A stretch of DNA of 64,000 bases from an uncultured Clostridia bacterium (lineage in GTDB: Bacteria > Bacillota > Clostridia > TANB77 > CAG-508), in NCBI GenBank assembly GCA_948502395.1, contig CAOPES010000002.1, forward strand, positions 1 to 64,000, read 5' to 3'. Positions 28,950 through 38,960 of this stretch are shown here, in pieces. Every line of letters starts with the position of its first letter. The stretch's first letter is position 1. The translations under genes and the position numbers were made by a program. The notes beneath the pieces are model-generated. The model was not told the DNA's origin, made no database searches, and saw only the letters and a program-made list of their open reading frames with translations.

Positions 28950-29327
28950 ATGAAGATGATTATTAGTAATAGCAGTTCCGTTCCGATATATGAACAAATA
29001 AAAAAATCTATTATAAATCAAATACTAGAAGGAGAACTGAATGAAGATGAGTTATTACCATCTATAAGAGTATTAGCTGGGGATATAAAAATAAGTGCTA
29101 TGACTATAAAAAAAGCCTATGATGAATTAGAAAAAGAGGGATATTTAAAATCTATACAAGGAAAAGGAACTTTTGTAGCACCTAAAAATACACAACTTGC
29201 AAAAGAACAAGCACAAAAGGATATAGAAAATTACATAGAAAAAATAGTTGCTATTTCCAATAGATTCAATATAGATGAAAATGATGTAATCGAAATGTTT
29301 AAAATGATTTATGGGGAGGATAAGTAA
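28950..29327 (+). CDS. GntR-family (YtrA subfamily) transcriptional regulator
   Basis: 125 residues. N-terminal winged helix (VPIYEQIKKSIINQILEGELNEDELLPSIRVLAGDI ... TIKKAYDELEKEGYLKSIQGKGTFV) and the short C-terminal helical tail of YtrA-type regulators, with no large effector domain. Strong AAGGAGG before ATG. Its stop touches the ABC ATPase start, so it forms an operon and probably represses it via the palindrome upstream. Confidence 0.92.
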   Translation: MKMIISNSSSVPIYEQIKKSIINQILEGELNEDELLPSIRVLAGDIKISAMTIKKAYDELEKEGYLKSIQGKGTFVAPKNTQLAKEQAQKDIENYIEKIVAISNRFNIDENDVIEMFKMIYGEDK

Positions 29328-30194
29328 ATGGAAAATATTATTGAAATTAAAAACTTAAAAAAGAAATATGATGACAAATTTGAACTTGGTAAAATAGATA
29401 TATCAATACCAAAAGGAGTTATTGTAGGTCTTATTGGAGAAAATGGAGCAGGAAAAACAACCTTGATTAAGTCAATGCTAAATATTATAAAGATTGATAG
29501 TGGAGAAATAAAAATATTTGGAAAGGATTATAAAAAAGAAGAAAAAGAAATAAAAGAAAATATAGGTGTAGTTTTAGATAATATGTTTTTTCCGGAATTA
29601 TTAAATGCAAGAGATATAAATAATGCTATGAAGGATGTATATAAAAACTGGGATAGCGAATTGTATTTTTCTTATTTAAAAGAGTTTGATTTACCAGACA
29701 ATAAACCTTTAAAATCGATGTCAAAAGGAATGAGAAAAAAGTTAGAAATAGTGGCAGCTATTTCTCATAAACCAAAACTACTAATATTAGATGAGCCAAC
29801 AAGTGGATTAGATCCAGTAGTTAGATCCGAAGTATTAGAGATATTCCAAAAATTTATAGAAAATGAAGAACATTCTATATTGTTATCAACACACATAACA
29901 AGTGATTTAGAGCATATAGCAGATGAGATTATATTTATTGATAAAGGAAAAAAAGTGTTACAAAAGTCAAGAGATGAAATAATTGATAACTACGGAATTT
30001 TAAAATGTGATATTGATTATTTTTCAAATATTGATAAAAAAGATATTATCGCATACAGGAAAACAAAATATGCTTATGAAATATTAGTTAGCAATAAAGA
30101 GCAAGCAAATAAAAAATACAATGGATGCGTAATAGACAAAATTACACTTGAGAATTTAATGGTATTAGTAATTAAGGGGGAAAAGGTATGTTAG
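29328..30194 (+). CDS. ABC transporter ATP-binding protein
   Basis: 288 residues. Walker A GENGAGKTT (about 37-45), signature SMSKGMRKKLE, Walker B LLILDEPTSGLDP, H-loop STHITSDLEHI. C-terminal extension as in YtrB/EcsA-like exporters. Overlaps the permease start by 7 bases. Confidence 0.93.
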   Translation: MENIIEIKNLKKKYDDKFELGKIDISIPKGVIVGLIGENGAGKTTLIKSMLNIIKIDSGEIKIFGKDYKKEEKEIKENIGVVLDNMFFPELLNARDINNAMKDVYKNWDSELYFSYLKEFDLPDNKPLKSMSKGMRKKLEIVAAISHKPKLLILDEPTSGLDPVVRSEVLEIFQKFIENEEHSILLSTHITSDLEHIADEIIFIDKGKKVLQKSRDEIIDNYGILKCDIDYFSNIDKKDIIAYRKTKYAYEILVSNKEQANKKYNGCVIDKITLENLMVLVIKGEKVC

Positions 30195-30820
30195 GGTTAA
30201 TAAAAAAGGACTTTTTGCTTATAAAAGCAAATTCAAAATCAATGGTAATAATATTTATAGTCTATTTAATGTTAGCATTCCAAGGTATATTTGATGTTAC
30301 ATTTATAGTTCCACTAATTGGAATAATGTTATTTATATCAACATTTAGTTATGATGATTTTAACAATTGGAACTCTTATGCAGTAACTTTACCAAATGGA
30401 AGAAAAAATGTAGTTAGAGCAAAATATATAGCTTCAATAATTTTAACAATTATTTTAGGTGCCGTTGCTTTAGCTATATCAATCGGAATAGGCTATGCAA
30501 AAACAAATAATATAAATTTAGAAGAAATTTTATCATCACTAATGGGAACGATACTATCAAATGTTATTATAATTTCTTTACTTTATCCTATTGTTTTCAA
30601 ATTTGGAGCTACAAATGGAAGAATAATATTATTTGCAGTAGTATTTGGAATAGCAGGGATAGGAGCTTTAATTGCTAAATTTATAGATATGCCATTTATT
30701 ATAAATATGATAAATGGATTAGATAGCTATTCACTTATAGCTATTCCAATAATTTCTATAATATTATTAGGTATTTCATATCTAATATCAAACAAAATAT
30801 ATCAAAGTAAAGAATTTTAA
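30188..30820 (+). CDS. ABC-2 type permease
   Basis: 210 residues with about six hydrophobic helices (VIIFIVYLMLAFQG, IILTIILGAVALAISIG, VIIISLLYPIVF and others). Opens MLGLIKKDFLLIKAN, a common start of ABC-2 permeases beside GntR/YtrA regulators. Substrate unknown; antimicrobial or envelope-stress export is typical. Confidence 0.85.
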   Translation: MLGLIKKDFLLIKANSKSMVIIFIVYLMLAFQGIFDVTFIVPLIGIMLFISTFSYDDFNNWNSYAVTLPNGRKNVVRAKYIASIILTIILGAVALAISIGIGYAKTNNINLEEILSSLMGTILSNVIIISLLYPIVFKFGATNGRIILFAVVFGIAGIGALIAKFIDMPFIINMINGLDSYSLIAIPIISIILLGISYLISNKIYQSKEF

Positions 30821-30911
30821 GAATATAAGCTACGAAAGTAGTTTATATAATGATTATGGATTAGTTTGAAATATAACTAATCCATTTTTTGAAAAATTTT
30901 ACAAGAATGTA

Positions 30912-30961
30912 TTGACACAGTGTCAGAAAAATGATATAAAACAATTGCTGACACAATGTCA
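30912..30961 (+). promoter_or_regulatory. TetR-controlled promoter with two operators
   Basis: -35 TTGACA 30912-30917, -10 TATAAA 30935-30940, spacer 17. Two near-identical palindromes, TGACACAGTGTCA (30913-30925) and TGACACAATGTCA (30949-30961), overlap the -35 and follow the -10. Confidence 0.85.
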
Positions 30962-30986
30962 GAAAAATAAAACGATAGGAGAAAAA

Positions 30987-31595
30987 ATGGGAAGAGAAAT
31001 AACAGATTTTAGAAAAGAAGAAATCATAAATGCTTGTGAAAGACTCTATGAGCATAATAGTTTTAAGGATATTACGATAAAGCTAATAAGTGAAGAAACA
31101 ACATTTTCAAGACCATCTATTTATAACTATTTTCAGACAAAAGAAGAAATATTTTTAGCACTTTTTCAAAGAGAATATGAAAAATGGATAGAAGATTTAC
31201 AAAAGATATATAACCAAAATGAAAAACTAGAAAAAGAAGAATTTGCAGATGTATTAGCAAGAACGATTGAAAAAAGAGTAAAACTGTTAAAATTACTTTC
31301 TATGAATTTATATGATATAGAAGAAAATAGTAGAATAGAAAATCTAGTAGAATTTAAAAAGTCGTATGGAAATGCAATAAGTATGATAAGAAATTTGTTA
31401 GACAAATTTTTTAGTAAGATGACAGAAAAAGAAGAATTTATATTTTCGTTTTTTCCATCCATGTTTGGAATATATCCGTATGCAGTAGTAACAGAAAAAC
31501 AAAAACAAGCAATGAAAGAGGCTAATGTTCCATACAAATATTATTCAATATATGAAATAGCAAAAATGAGTATAAAAAATTTATTAAAAATATAA
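30987..31595 (+). CDS. TetR/AcrR-family transcriptional regulator
   Basis: 202 residues from the ATG at 30987 (ATAGGAG ribosome site); the longer frame to 30912 would start inside the promoter. N-terminal HTH: RKEEIINACERLYEHNSFKDITIKLISEETTFSRPSIYNYFQTKEEIFLALF. All-helical ligand domain. It probably represses itself and the downstream DUF4405/CMD/flavodoxin/cupin genes through the paired operators. Confidence 0.9.
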   Translation: MGREITDFRKEEIINACERLYEHNSFKDITIKLISEETTFSRPSIYNYFQTKEEIFLALFQREYEKWIEDLQKIYNQNEKLEKEEFADVLARTIEKRVKLLKLLSMNLYDIEENSRIENLVEFKKSYGNAISMIRNLLDKFFSKMTEKEEFIFSFFPSMFGIYPYAVVTEKQKQAMKEANVPYKYYSIYEIAKMSIKNLLKI

Positions 31596-31613
31596 AGAAG
31601 GTAAAGATTTAGT

Positions 31614-32274
31614 ATGAAAAAAATTAGAATTTTAATAGATATGTTAATGACTATATTTTTCATTATTCTTATGGGATATTTCATAACAGGAAATAAAGTA
31701 CATGAAATACTAGGAACAATTTTTTGTACTATTTATCATTCATAATATTTTAAATATAAAATGGTATAAAGCAATATTAAAAGGAAAACACAATTTTCAA
31801 AGAATTTTTCATATTGTGATTAATTTGTTATTGCTAGTTGCAATGCTCGGAATGGTGGTAAGTGGAATAATGATTTCCAGCAATGTATTTAGTTTCCTTA
31901 ATATACAAACAACAATGTTTGGGCGAAGATTACACATGCTATCTACTTCGTGGGGCTTTATATTAATGGCAATTCATGTAGGGTTACATCTTAATAGTAT
32001 GATGAGTAAAATAAACAAAAAAATGAAAAATAGCACATTTGAATATGTATATTATTTTGGATTATTAATACTTGAAGGATTAGGATTATATAGTTTTATA
32101 TCTACAAAAGTATGGGAAGATATGTTATTGGTTAATGATTTCAAGTTTTATGATTACAACCAGAATGGCATTATATTTTATTTGAAATATATAGGAATTG
32201 TAGTATTTATAGAGCTTACAGTTTATTTGATTTTTAAATTAATAAATAAATTAAAAAATAAGGAGGAAAAATAA
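31614..32274 (+). pseudogene. DUF4405 membrane protein, frameshifted at a T run
   Basis: The start MKKIRILIDMLMTIFFIILMGYF and the body (VLFIIHNILNIKWYKAI ... FGRRLHMLSTSWGFILMAIHVGLHLN) belong to one DUF4405 protein with four helices and conserved histidines, suggesting haem or quinone contact. The frame breaks at the six-T run 31720-31725: frame 0 ends at 31745 and the rest is in the +1 frame. No CGG lies here, so it differs from the seven recoded genes. Homopolymer length error, slippage or true decay are all possible. Confidence 0.7.
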
Positions 32275-33030
32275 ATGAAACTTACAGAAAAAGCAAACGA
32301 GAATTACAAAAAATTATTTGCAAACACAGTTTTTTCAAACAATATGGATGAAGAACTTATGGAAATAGTATTAAATTTTAGTCTTGATGAGGTGATTAGA
32401 CATGAAAATTTAGATGAAAAAACAAGGCAAATGGTAATTTTAGCTGTAACGATAGCATCACAAACTCAAAAAAGGTATGAAGTATTTGTAAATTCAGCAT
32501 TAAATGTAGGAGTAACACCTACCCAAATTAAAGAAATATTATATCAGTCAGTTCCTTATATAGGAATGTTAAAGGTATTAGATTTGTTAGAATCAACAAA
32601 TAGAATTTTTGAAGAAAGAGATATTAAATTACCATTAGAAAAACAAAGTACAACAACGAGAGAAAACAGACTAGAAAAAGGATTAGAAGTTCAAAAATCA
32701 ATATTTGGAGATGTAATAGATAAAGCATACGAAAATTCTCCAAAGGATCAAGTACACATTCAAACATTTTTATCAGATAATTGTTTTGGAGATTATTATA
32801 CAAGAAATGGATTAGATGTAAAAACAAGAGAATTAATCACATTTTCTATACTTTTGGCACAAACAGGTTTAGAGCCACAATTAAAAGGACATATTCAAGG
32901 AAACTTAAATATAGGAAATGATAAACAAAAATTATTAGATACAGTAACTACATTATTGCCTTATATTGGTTATCCTAGAACATTAAATGCAATTAGATGT
33001 ATCAATGAAGTTGCAAAAGATCAAAAATAA
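32275..33030 (+). CDS. Carboxymuconolactone decarboxylase-family protein (two CMD domains)
   Basis: 251 residues with two CMD repeats: LDEKTRQMVILAVTIASQTQKRYEVFVNSALNVGVTPTQIKEIL and LDVKTRELITFSILLAQTGLEPQLKGHIQGNLNIGNDKQKLL. No CxxC peroxidatic pair is seen, so an AhpD-like peroxidase role is unlikely. Part of the TetR operon; starts directly after the DUF4405 stop. Confidence 0.88.
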   Translation: MKLTEKANENYKKLFANTVFSNNMDEELMEIVLNFSLDEVIRHENLDEKTRQMVILAVTIASQTQKRYEVFVNSALNVGVTPTQIKEILYQSVPYIGMLKVLDLLESTNRIFEERDIKLPLEKQSTTTRENRLEKGLEVQKSIFGDVIDKAYENSPKDQVHIQTFLSDNCFGDYYTRNGLDVKTRELITFSILLAQTGLEPQLKGHIQGNLNIGNDKQKLLDTVTTLLPYIGYPRTLNAIRCINEVAKDQK

Positions 33031-33051
33031 AAAATGGAAAGGAAGATTAAG

Positions 33052-33699
33052 ATGGATAAGAAAATTTTAGCTCTAATAATTGTAATAATTTTATTAGTTG
33101 TAGTAGGAGGAGTATTTGCATTTATTAATTCAAATAGAAATAATAATAGGACTGAAAATACAGTAAATGGTGGAGCAAGTGAAGATAATCAAAGTAATAG
33201 CCAAGTAACAGGAAAAGTATTAGTATTATATTTTTCACAAAGTGGAAATACAGAAAAAGTTGCTAATTTTATACATGATGAAGTTGGTGGAGATTTGATA
33301 AAATTAGAAGTTGCCAAAGCATACCCAAGCGACTATAATGAATTAGTAAATTATGCACAAGAGGAACAAAGAAATAATAGTAGACCAGAGTTAAAAACTA
33401 AAATAAGCAATATCGATGAATATGACACTATCTTTTTAGGGTACCCTAACTGGTGGGCAGATATGCCAATGCCATTATATACATTTTTAGATGAATATGA
33501 CTTATCAGGAAAAACAATAGCTCCATTTATAACACATGGTGGATCAGGGCTTTCTGGAACACCAAACAAAATAAAGCAAGAAGAACCAAATGCAACAGTA
33601 ACAGAAGGATTAGCAGTAAGTGGTAGTCAGGCAGAGAGTTCAAAAAGTTCTGTTCAGACATGGCTATCTAAAAATAGACTAATTTTAAGGAGGCAATAA
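33052..33699 (+). CDS. Membrane-anchored flavodoxin-like protein
   Basis: 215 residues from the ATG at 33052 (AAAGGAAG upstream); ATG 33034 is less likely. An N-terminal hydrophobic anchor (about 5-24) and a linker precede a flavodoxin fold with the FMN phosphate loop FSQSGNTEKVA and YPNWWADMPMPLYTFL. Probably an extracytoplasmic or anchored flavoprotein for redox chemistry with the CMD and DUF4405 partners. Confidence 0.88.
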   Translation: MDKKILALIIVIILLVVVGGVFAFINSNRNNNRTENTVNGGASEDNQSNSQVTGKVLVLYFSQSGNTEKVANFIHDEVGGDLIKLEVAKAYPSDYNELVNYAQEEQRNNSRPELKTKISNIDEYDTIFLGYPNWWADMPMPLYTFLDEYDLSGKTIAPFITHGGSGLSGTPNKIKQEEPNATVTEGLAVSGSQAESSKSSVQTWLSKNRLILRRQ

Positions 33700-33703
33700 T
33701 TTT

Positions 33704-34105
33704 ATGGAAAACAATATTTTATTTGGAAAAGGCGAGCCAAATCCTTTTGGAAAATATTTCATAGGACAAAGTTATTTAAAAATGTTATCAACAGAATTAG
33801 GTGTTGGAATTGCAAATGTAACATTTGAAGCAGGATGTAGAAATAACTGGCATATTCACAAAGCTACAAAAGGTGGAGGGCAGATTTTAATGGTAACAAA
33901 AGGTGAAGGTTGGTATCAAGAAGAAGGAAAAGAACCACAAAAACTAAAAGTGGGAGATATAGTAAATATTCCAGCTCATGTCAAACATTGGCATGGAGCA
34001 AGTAAGGATAGCGAATTTACACATATTGCAATAGAAGTACCTGGAGAAAATACAGGAACGGATTGGTGTGAACCAGTTACTGATGAGGAATATAGTAAAT
34101 TATAA
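33704..34105 (+). CDS. Cupin-domain protein
   Basis: 133 residues, single cupin barrel with metal-ligand motif WHIHKATKGGGQILMVTKGEGW and second motif KVGDIVNIPAHVKHWHGA. This cupin type commonly accompanies CMD and flavodoxin genes in TetR-regulated operons. Last gene of the operon; enzymatic role unknown. Confidence 0.88.
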   Translation: MENNILFGKGEPNPFGKYFIGQSYLKMLSTELGVGIANVTFEAGCRNNWHIHKATKGGGQILMVTKGEGWYQEEGKEPQKLKVGDIVNIPAHVKHWHGASKDSEFTHIAIEVPGENTGTDWCEPVTDEEYSKL

Positions 34106-34902
34106 AGATAAGTGCTAATTGTAGAACAAGCAATTAGCACAAATATTCCCTTTTATTACGTAATAGACAAAGTAGGGGAAAGAGGCATAAAAATAAGTTT
34201 AGATAATTATAAATTTTTACAAACTCAAAAAACGAACATTTGTATAAAATTATAATTTGAAATTTTAGTAGCTTATAAAATATTTTTACATTATATTTAG
34301 ACCTCTGAAAATTGTTTTTAAACAATTTTTATTATTTAATCAACAAATTACTTTATTATAAAATTAACTAATCTAATTTAGACTTATGAAAATATACTAA
34401 AAATGTAAGATTATCTAATAATATATTGATATTCCTGGTATTTATAATAGATACCAAATATTACAGAAAAACACTAAAAAAGCGACGCACGAGAATCGAT
34501 TTTAAGCCGTTTTTATAAAAAGGTAATATAACTTTGCCTTAAAATTAAGCAAAATATTGAAATATCAGTAAATACAAAATTTTATAAAAAAATTTATATA
34601 TAATATGGAAATTATATAAGAAAAATAAAATTATAGATAAACTAATATAGATATGAAATAATCAACGCATGAAAATGGATTTTAAGAGGATAAAATAAAA
34701 AAAGAATAAAGTTATATGTTTAATAGATAGACTATAAGTAACTAATACCAAGTAGTAGGGCGATTTAAGATATACCACCAGAGTTAAGTGGTTTATATTT
34801 TAGCCCTATTCCTATTTGCACAAAAGATTGATTTTGTGCAATATCGTGTGACAATAAATTAAGGAGCTATATGCTCCCTACAATATATTTTTAAATTTTA
34901 TT
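34106..34902. other. About 800-base non-coding region with hairpins
   Basis: No credible gene seen. Two related strings, CGCACGAGAATCGATTTTAAG (34486 region) and CGCATGAAAATGGATTTTAAG (34666 region), recur about 180 bases apart. Near the end three hairpins follow one another: TAGGGC...GCCCTA enclosing CCAC/GTGG (34757-34807), TTGCACAAAA/TTTTGTGCAA (34816-34841), and GGAGC/GCTCC (34862-34877). The last suits termination of the minus-strand gene. Could hold a structured RNA. Confidence 0.5.
34862..34882 (-). terminator. Terminator of the HhH/sigma-4 gene
   Basis: On the minus strand AGGGAGC-ATATA-GCTCCTT then TAATTTATT. Confidence 0.6.
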
Positions 34903-37278
34903 CTATTCGATTTTATTTTCTTCTACCATATCTGTATCTACGTTTATTCTATATTTACTCTTGTCAATTAAGTATCTTATATCATATAATTCCATACTAA
35001 AATTATAATTATTAATCAGATAATTGTTAATATCTTTTATTGTTATAGGTTGTTGTTTTTTTATAATTCCATTGATAAAGTCAAATTTTGTAAAGTTATT
35101 TTCAGATTTTGAATAAATAGTATTTCCCTCCACCCTACACATCTTCAATTGTGGAGCATATTGTAAAATGGATTCTATAAAAACATTTCCTAGCCTTGTA
35201 AAATTATAATAATCTAATATAATATCTCTTTGAATTTTGTATATATTAAATGGTTCTTCTTGATAGTGCTCAGCCATATGTTCTTGAAATCTTTTAATTT
35301 CTGACATATTAATTTGTCTATTTCTTAAGCCTGTTTCTGTTATATATTTTTCATTCTCAATTTTAAATATTCTATTCTTTAGCAATAGATCATAAAGTAC
35401 CCATGTATATGAACTTCCAGCACTTTTTAATTCTTGGCTCTCTGTATATATGTCATTTTTTAGTATGTTTTCTCTTATATAATTATCTATTGATTTTATT
35501 TCTTCTTTATATATATATTGTTCTCGAATCTTATATCCTATTCTTTTAAAGTTTAAATTATTTAAGTATTTCGTGTAATCTTTATTTAACTTGCTTTTAA
35601 TTATCTCTTTTATATATTTTATTGGATAAATACTATTGTGTAATATAGATTTCAAAACATTATATTCCTCATCAGTAAATTCTTCTATTCTAGTATTTAA
35701 AATATTATTTGTTATATATTCAGGAATATACTTGTAAATATAAGCATACATTGTTTTAGGATCATGTCCATACTTGTCACATATAGTATCTACAAATTCA
35801 TCTACTGAAATTGGAGATAATAAATTTACTTCGTCAATTAATAGCTCAGTTTTATCTGTATAGCCTATATAGATGTCTGGCATTCTTCCGAAATAAACAT
35901 TATCTTTATCTATGACTCTTTTTAGCAAATTATGTAATTCGTATTTATCTCGTATGTCAATATCTTTCATAAGTTGTTTATTATTTCTGAAAAATATATC
36001 AGAGGAATATATTCCATCCTGTACATTTAACAATTCTTTTAACGATAATATGTCTTCTTCTGTAAGTGATTCTAAATCATAATATCTATAATACCTATTG
36101 TATGATGTTAAAACATAATTACTTCTATCTAGTACACCTTCAATGGTTCTTGTATTATTTGCATTAATGCATTCAAAATTATAACCTTTAAAATCGTTGG
36201 ATATTACATTATTATATTTTGAAATAAGTTCATTTAAATGAATTTGATTATTTTCTAACTTTAATAATAATTCAATTAATTTTGTTCTATTAGCTTGTAT
36301 TATAAAACCTTTATAACTTAAAAGTTTTAAATGTTTTCTTATTATGTTTTTTTGAACATTATTTAAGAAAGCTTTATCTAGCAATTCAAGAATATCTCTA
36401 TTCCCCATTTTATATTTTACCTCAAAAAATGCAAAAACAATAGGTTCAACTTCGAAGACTTCACAAAAACATTCTTTTGTCCACGAGTATTTGGTATAAA
36501 ATAGTAAGTATTTTTCTTCCGCTATTTTATTAATGCTTTGTAATACTTTATTGAATACTTGTCTTGTTCTTTCTCGTGTAATATTGTAATATTTTCCTAT
36601 ATCAGCAAGAGTCTCTCCTTCTAAATTTCTTACAAATATATCTTTCCATTCATCCTTTTTTATCTCATTAATATATTCTTTTAATGTTTTATATTTTATT
36701 GTTATTATATCATTATCTATTATGATATTGTTTTCTTGAACAAGTATCCTCAAGCTAAATTTTATTTCTTCTTCATTAATTGAAAGAGATTTTAGTATTT
36801 CATTATTCAAAATCTCATTATAGTTTATTGAAAAGGTATTTAGATTTTCAATGACTTCTAATATCTTTTGGGAGTAATCTTTTTTTATTATTACATATTC
36901 TTTACCTTTATATTGTTGGAAAGCATTAAATATTTTTTCTGTACTTTTTAGACCAACATGATACTTATTGGAAAATTCTTCAATGGTAGTTGCGTTTTCT
37001 ATATCTTCTAAAAATATATATTTCTCTTTTAGTTGTTCTATTAGCTTTTTAGAGAGTCCGAATTCCATTAAAAGATATAATGATTCATTGTAGTTGATAT
37101 TTTTATATTGCTTTAATGCATTTTTAACATTTTCTATTTTTTTAATTGAATTTTTACCTAAGCTATTATATAAGCATGTTTTATCATTTATTATCATTTC
37201 TATATTTATTCCATCTTTATATAATATATGGGCAATATTGGGTTGTAATCCAACATCACATAGCACATAAATTGACAT
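34903..37278 (-). CDS. Large HhH plus sigma-70 region 4-like DNA-binding protein, unknown function
   Basis: 791 residues. Residues about 60-115 resemble two helix-hairpin-helix/alpha-CTD-like units (MEFGLSKKLIEQLKEKY, YHVGLKSTEKIFNAF). Residues about 212-245 are a clear sigma region 4 HTH: LEGETLADIGKYYNITRERTRQVF. The remaining 540 residues are helical with winged-helix-like stretches and no enzyme motif I recognise; Lys/Asn/Ile rich. No sigma region 2 is present, so it is not a normal sigma factor. It stands alone between long non-coding DNA and rho. Role unknown; transcription control or a defence-associated regulator are guesses. Confidence 0.6.
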   Translation of the reverse strand: MSIYVLCDVGLQPNIAHILYKDGINIEMIINDKTCLYNSLGKNSIKKIENVKNALKQYKNINYNESLYLLMEFGLSKKLIEQLKEKYIFLEDIENATTIEEFSNKYHVGLKSTEKIFNAFQQYKGKEYVIIKKDYSQKILEVIENLNTFSINYNEILNNEILKSLSINEEEIKFSLRILVQENNIIIDNDIITIKYKTLKEYINEIKKDEWKDIFVRNLEGETLADIGKYYNITRERTRQVFNKVLQSINKIAEEKYLLFYTKYSWTKECFCEVFEVEPIVFAFFEVKYKMGNRDILELLDKAFLNNVQKNIIRKHLKLLSYKGFIIQANRTKLIELLLKLENNQIHLNELISKYNNVISNDFKGYNFECINANNTRTIEGVLDRSNYVLTSYNRYYRYYDLESLTEEDILSLKELLNVQDGIYSSDIFFRNNKQLMKDIDIRDKYELHNLLKRVIDKDNVYFGRMPDIYIGYTDKTELLIDEVNLLSPISVDEFVDTICDKYGHDPKTMYAYIYKYIPEYITNNILNTRIEEFTDEEYNVLKSILHNSIYPIKYIKEIIKSKLNKDYTKYLNNLNFKRIGYKIREQYIYKEEIKSIDNYIRENILKNDIYTESQELKSAGSSYTWVLYDLLLKNRIFKIENEKYITETGLRNRQINMSEIKRFQEHMAEHYQEEPFNIYKIQRDIILDYYNFTRLGNVFIESILQYAPQLKMCRVEGNTIYSKSENNFTKFDFINGIIKKQQPITIKDINNYLINNYNFSMELYDIRYLIDKSKYRINVDTDMVEENKIE

Positions 37279-37393
37279 TATACTCTTCTCCTCATTTCAT
37301 CTATCTTTACTTCATATATATTATAGCTTAAATGGAGATAAAATATCAATAAGATTCCAAATATTAATATAAGTTTTAGCATAGCGGTTTCTC

Positions 37394-37430
37394 AAAAAAT
37401 AGACACATATCAATTTTGTGTCTATTTTTT
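37394..37430 (-). terminator. Terminator of rho
   Basis: AAAAAATAGACACA / TGTGTCTATTTTTT, 14-bp stem immediately downstream of the rho stop on the minus strand. Confidence 0.85.
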
Positions 37431-37434
37431 AATT

Positions 37435-38790
37435 CTATTTAAATTTACTTATAAAATGTTCAATTCCAGAAATAAACTCATCATTATCATTAGTTTGAGT
37501 CATAAGACTAATAACCTGTTCAGTAACTTCTGCAACTGGCATACTATTCATAGCTTTTCTCAAAGCAAAAACAGTATCCTTTTCTTGTTTTGTTAATAAT
37601 AAATCTTCACGTCTAGTACCAGACTTATTAATATCAATAGCTGGGAAAATACGTTTTTCAGACAATTTTCTATCCAAGTGAACTTCCATATTACCTGTTC
37701 CCTTAAATTCTTCGAAAATAACGTCATCCATTCTACTACCTGTTTCAACCAAAGCCGTTGCTAAAATAGTCAAACTTCCACCAAATTCAATATTTCTAGC
37801 AGCTCCAAAGAATTTTTTAGGTTTATGTAGAGCAGCAGGATCTATACCACCTGACAATGTTCTTCCAGATGAAGGGATTACTAGGTTATATGCTCTTGTA
37901 AGTCTTGTAATACTATCTAATAATATTACAACGTCTTTTTTATGCTCAACTATTCTCTTTGCTCTTTCTAGTACCATCTCAGCAACTTTAACGTGATGTT
38001 CTGGCAATTCATCAAATGTTGAATGAATTACTTGACCTTTTATAGAACGTTTCATATCTGTTACTTCTTCTGGTCTTTCATCTATTAATAATACAATTAA
38101 TTCAACTTCTGGATTATTTTGAGCAATACTATTTGCTACTTTTTTTAGTAATGTAGTTTTTCCAACTTTTGGTGGAGCAACTATCATTCCCCTTTGCCCT
38201 TTTCCTATTGGAGACATTAAATCTATTATTCTTGTTGCATAATCTTTTGAAGTTGTTTCTAGTTTTAATCTTTCATTTGGATATATTGGTGTCAATTCAT
38301 CAAATCTTTTTCTTTTCATTGCTTTTTCTGGATGTTCTCCATTTACTTCACCAACAAATATTAAAGATGGGAATTTTTCTCCTTCTCTATATCTAGAAAT
38401 TCCTTTTATTATATCTCCCGTATCTAATCTAAATCTTTTTATTTGAACCATTGATATGTACACATCTTTATCGCTTGATAAGTAGTTTTCTCCCCTTAAA
38501 AACCCATATCCGTCTGGTAAGATGTCTAATATTCCTTCTACTATTTCGTCCCCTTCATTTGTCAGTTTGTAGTCAACAATGGCTTCTCCATTTACATCAT
38601 AATGTCTTTCAGTTTGTTTTTTTTCCGGTTTTTCTTCTATTGTTTCGCTAATTGGTGTCTTCACAGTTTTTACAACTTGTTTTAAAACTGCTATTAGGTC
38701 TTCTTTCTTTAATTTAGTGATATTCTTTATGTTGTTTTCTTTTGCTAATGCTTTTAATTCTATAAGTGTCATTTCTTCTAAATTTGGCAT
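37435..38790 (-). CDS. rho: Transcription termination factor Rho
   Basis: 451 residues. N-terminal SAP-like domain (MTLIELKALAKENNIKNITKLKKEDLIAVL), RNA-binding cold-shock domain (GILDILPDGYGFLR), ATPase domain with Walker A PPKVGKTTLLKK and Walker B VVILLDSITRLTRAYN, and Q/R-loop region SGGIDPAALHKPKKFFGAAR. Hexameric RNA helicase. ATG follows AAGGAGG. Confidence 0.97.
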   Translation of the reverse strand: MPNLEEMTLIELKALAKENNIKNITKLKKEDLIAVLKQVVKTVKTPISETIEEKPEKKQTERHYDVNGEAIVDYKLTNEGDEIVEGILDILPDGYGFLRGENYLSSDKDVYISMVQIKRFRLDTGDIIKGISRYREGEKFPSLIFVGEVNGEHPEKAMKRKRFDELTPIYPNERLKLETTSKDYATRIIDLMSPIGKGQRGMIVAPPKVGKTTLLKKVANSIAQNNPEVELIVLLIDERPEEVTDMKRSIKGQVIHSTFDELPEHHVKVAEMVLERAKRIVEHKKDVVILLDSITRLTRAYNLVIPSSGRTLSGGIDPAALHKPKKFFGAARNIEFGGSLTILATALVETGSRMDDVIFEEFKGTGNMEVHLDRKLSEKRIFPAIDINKSGTRREDLLLTKQEKDTVFALRKAMNSMPVAEVTEQVISLMTQTNDNDEFISGIEHFISKFK

Positions 38791-38960
38791 AAATACCTCC
38801 TTGTATTTTTTATATTTATTATTTTTATAATCTTGTTTTTATTTTTGGGAATTTTAAACGAAATAATAACATAATTATTATAACATACTTTTTTGATTTT
38901 TGGAACTAAATTTGGTAAAAAACTTGTTTTTTTTACCAAATATAAAAGAATGTAATTTTA

